64,000 nucleotides of DNA from Ancylobacter sp. Lp-2 (GTDB taxonomy: Bacteria > Pseudomonadota > Alphaproteobacteria > Rhizobiales > Xanthobacteraceae). The DNA lies in contig NZ_JAJALI010000001.1 of assembly GCF_020523795.1 (NCBI RefSeq), positions 248,001 to 312,000 of the forward strand, read 5' to 3'. The notes beneath the pieces were generated by a model. That model saw only the letters and a list, made by a program, of their open reading frames with translations, was not told the origin of the DNA and did not search any database. Below are positions 63,040 through 64,000 of the stretch, one piece after another. Made by a program: the position numbers and the translations under genes. Within the stretch, counting starts at the first letter, position 1, and every line of letters starts with the position of its first letter.

Positions 63040-63705
63040 ATGGATGCCTTCCTCTCGCCCAGCCTCGCGATCAGCCTGCCGGCGCTGGCGCGCGGACTCG
63101 TCCACACGCTGGAGCTCGCCGCCGTCTGCCTGGTGGCGAGCCTGTTGCTCGGCCTCGTCTTCGGCGTGATGCGCTATGCCGGCGGCCGCGTGCTGCACGC
63201 CCTCGCCATCGCCTATGTCGAGGTGTTCCGCAACACGCCGGTGCTGGTGCAGATCCTCTGGTTCTTCTTCGCGCTGCCGATCCTCGTGCAGTTCGAGATC
63301 AGCGCCTTCACCGCCGCCGCGCTCGGCCTGTCGCTGAACTCCGGCGCCTTCTCGGCGGAGATCTTCCGCGCCGGCATGCAGGCGGTGCCGACAGGCCAGT
63401 GGGAGGCCGCCAATGCGCTGGGCATGAGCCGGGCCCGCGTCATGTTCCGCATCGTGCTGCCGCAGGCGGTCCGCCACATGATCCCGGCCTTCACCAATCG
63501 CTGGATCGAGCTGTTCAAGCTGACCTCGCTCGCCTCGGTCATCGCCTATCCCGAGCTGGTCTATTCGGCGCAGCAGATCTCCAACAGCTACTTCAACCCG
63601 GTCGAGGTGTTCACCCTGGTGGCGGTGATCTTCATCGCCCTGGTGATCCCGGCTTCCTATCTCCTTCGCCGCCTTGAGGCCCGTCTACGCAGGAGCGCCC
63701 CGTGA
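63040..63705 (+). CDS. Amino acid ABC transporter permease (HisQ/GlnP type), second
   Basis: 221 residues with GAGGAGG before ATG 63040. The EAA loop reads EIFRAGMQAVPTGQWEAANALGMSRARVMF. Forms a heterodimeric channel with the first permease. Its stop overlaps the ATPase start as GTGA. Confidence 0.94.
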   Translation: MDAFLSPSLAISLPALARGLVHTLELAAVCLVASLLLGLVFGVMRYAGGRVLHALAIAYVEVFRNTPVLVQILWFFFALPILVQFEISAFTAAALGLSLNSGAFSAEIFRAGMQAVPTGQWEAANALGMSRARVMFRIVLPQAVRHMIPAFTNRWIELFKLTSLASVIAYPELVYSAQQISNSYFNPVEVFTLVAVIFIALVIPASYLLRRLEARLRRSAP

Positions 63706-64000
63706 CCACCGACAACGTCATCGAAATCTCGGGCCTGCGGAAGAGCTTCGGCGCGCATGAGGTGCTGAAGGGCATCGACCTCGTGGTGCCGAAGGGCAAG
63801 ACGGTGGTGCTGCTCGGCGCCAGCGGCTCGGGCAAGAGCACGCTGCTGCGCTGCGTGAACTTCCTGGAGACGCCGACCGCCGGCACCGTCGCCTTCAACG
63901 GCAAGCCGGTCGGCACGCCCAAGGGGACCGGCGGCGAGCGCAGCTATTCCGACCGCGAGCTCAGGGCGCTGCGCGCCCACATCGGCATCGTCTTCCAGCA
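63702..64000 (+). CDS. Amino acid ABC transporter ATP-binding protein (partial)
   Basis: Starts at GTG 63702 with AGGAG upstream; the window ends in it after 99 codons. Walker A GASGSGKST is at 39-47 and the Q-loop IVFQQ is at the cut. GlnQ/HisP-like energising subunit of the transporter. Confidence 0.93.
   Translation, partial: MTTDNVIEISGLRKSFGAHEVLKGIDLVVPKGKTVVLLGASGSGKSTLLRCVNFLETPTAGTVAFNGKPVGTPKGTGGERSYSDRELRALRAHIGIVFQ

Overview
The window is high-GC alphaproteobacterial chromosome. The atpHAGDC operon, ccmAB next to acnA, metXW, the aromatic trio (chorismate mutase, hisC, prephenate dehydrogenase), DUF4175/TIGR02302 beside lysA, DUF2794 and a C-terminally extended IF-1 all point to Hyphomicrobiales (Rhizobiales), most likely a Xanthobacteraceae-like lineage (inference from gene content, not from a search). 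No intact prophage, integrase or CRISPR array was seen. One decayed IS5-like transposase remnant is suspected.

Layout. 1-3 kb: the end of lysA and a large DUF4175 membrane protein. 3.4-11.4 kb: a minus-strand hydroxyproline catabolic operon (1-pyrroline-4-hydroxy-2-carboxylate deaminase-like protein, FAD D-amino-acid dehydrogenase, 4-hydroxyproline 2-epimerase, enolase-superfamily cis-3-hydroxyproline dehydratase, and a Ser/Thr proline-racemase paralogue), diverging from a GntR regulator and an aldose epimerase. 11.3-16.4 kb: LysR/mmsA, two very small secreted or membrane ORFs, a Tat-like secreted protein, and a WYL regulator with a VOC protein. 16.6-22.5 kb: tyrosine and methionine biosynthesis. 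22.8-27.4 kb: DEAD-box helicase, IF-1, GntR and TenA. 27.4-34.1 kb: ATP synthase F1 and ccmBA. 34.4-45.2 kb: aconitase with a parS-like site behind it, a DUF1223 protein, a structured small RNA candidate, DUF2794, agmatine-to-putrescine genes, a CoA-transferase, a GATase-like protein lacking its nucleophile, tRNA-Leu(CAA) and an SDR.

45.5-58.3 kb is the most accessory-looking part, devoted to the envelope. It holds one polypeptide joining a holin-like membrane region, a lytic transglycosylase domain and an M15-type peptidase domain, then a small Tat-exported Trp/Arg-rich protein, a DUF4239-like membrane protein, an MltF-like transglycosylase, and a 2161-residue Gly-rich autotransporter.

58.3-64 kb is a GntR-controlled operon with a near-perfect 24-bp operator. 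It encodes a PF06684 (AA_synth) protein, two alpha/beta hydrolases (the second without its nucleophilic serine) and a polar amino-acid type ABC transporter cut by the window end. The substrate is unknown. This operon and the fused lysis protein are the best candidates for undescribed biology. A dispersed palindromic GC-rich repeat family occupies four intergenic regions in the first 17 kb and creates false N-terminal extensions of genes.
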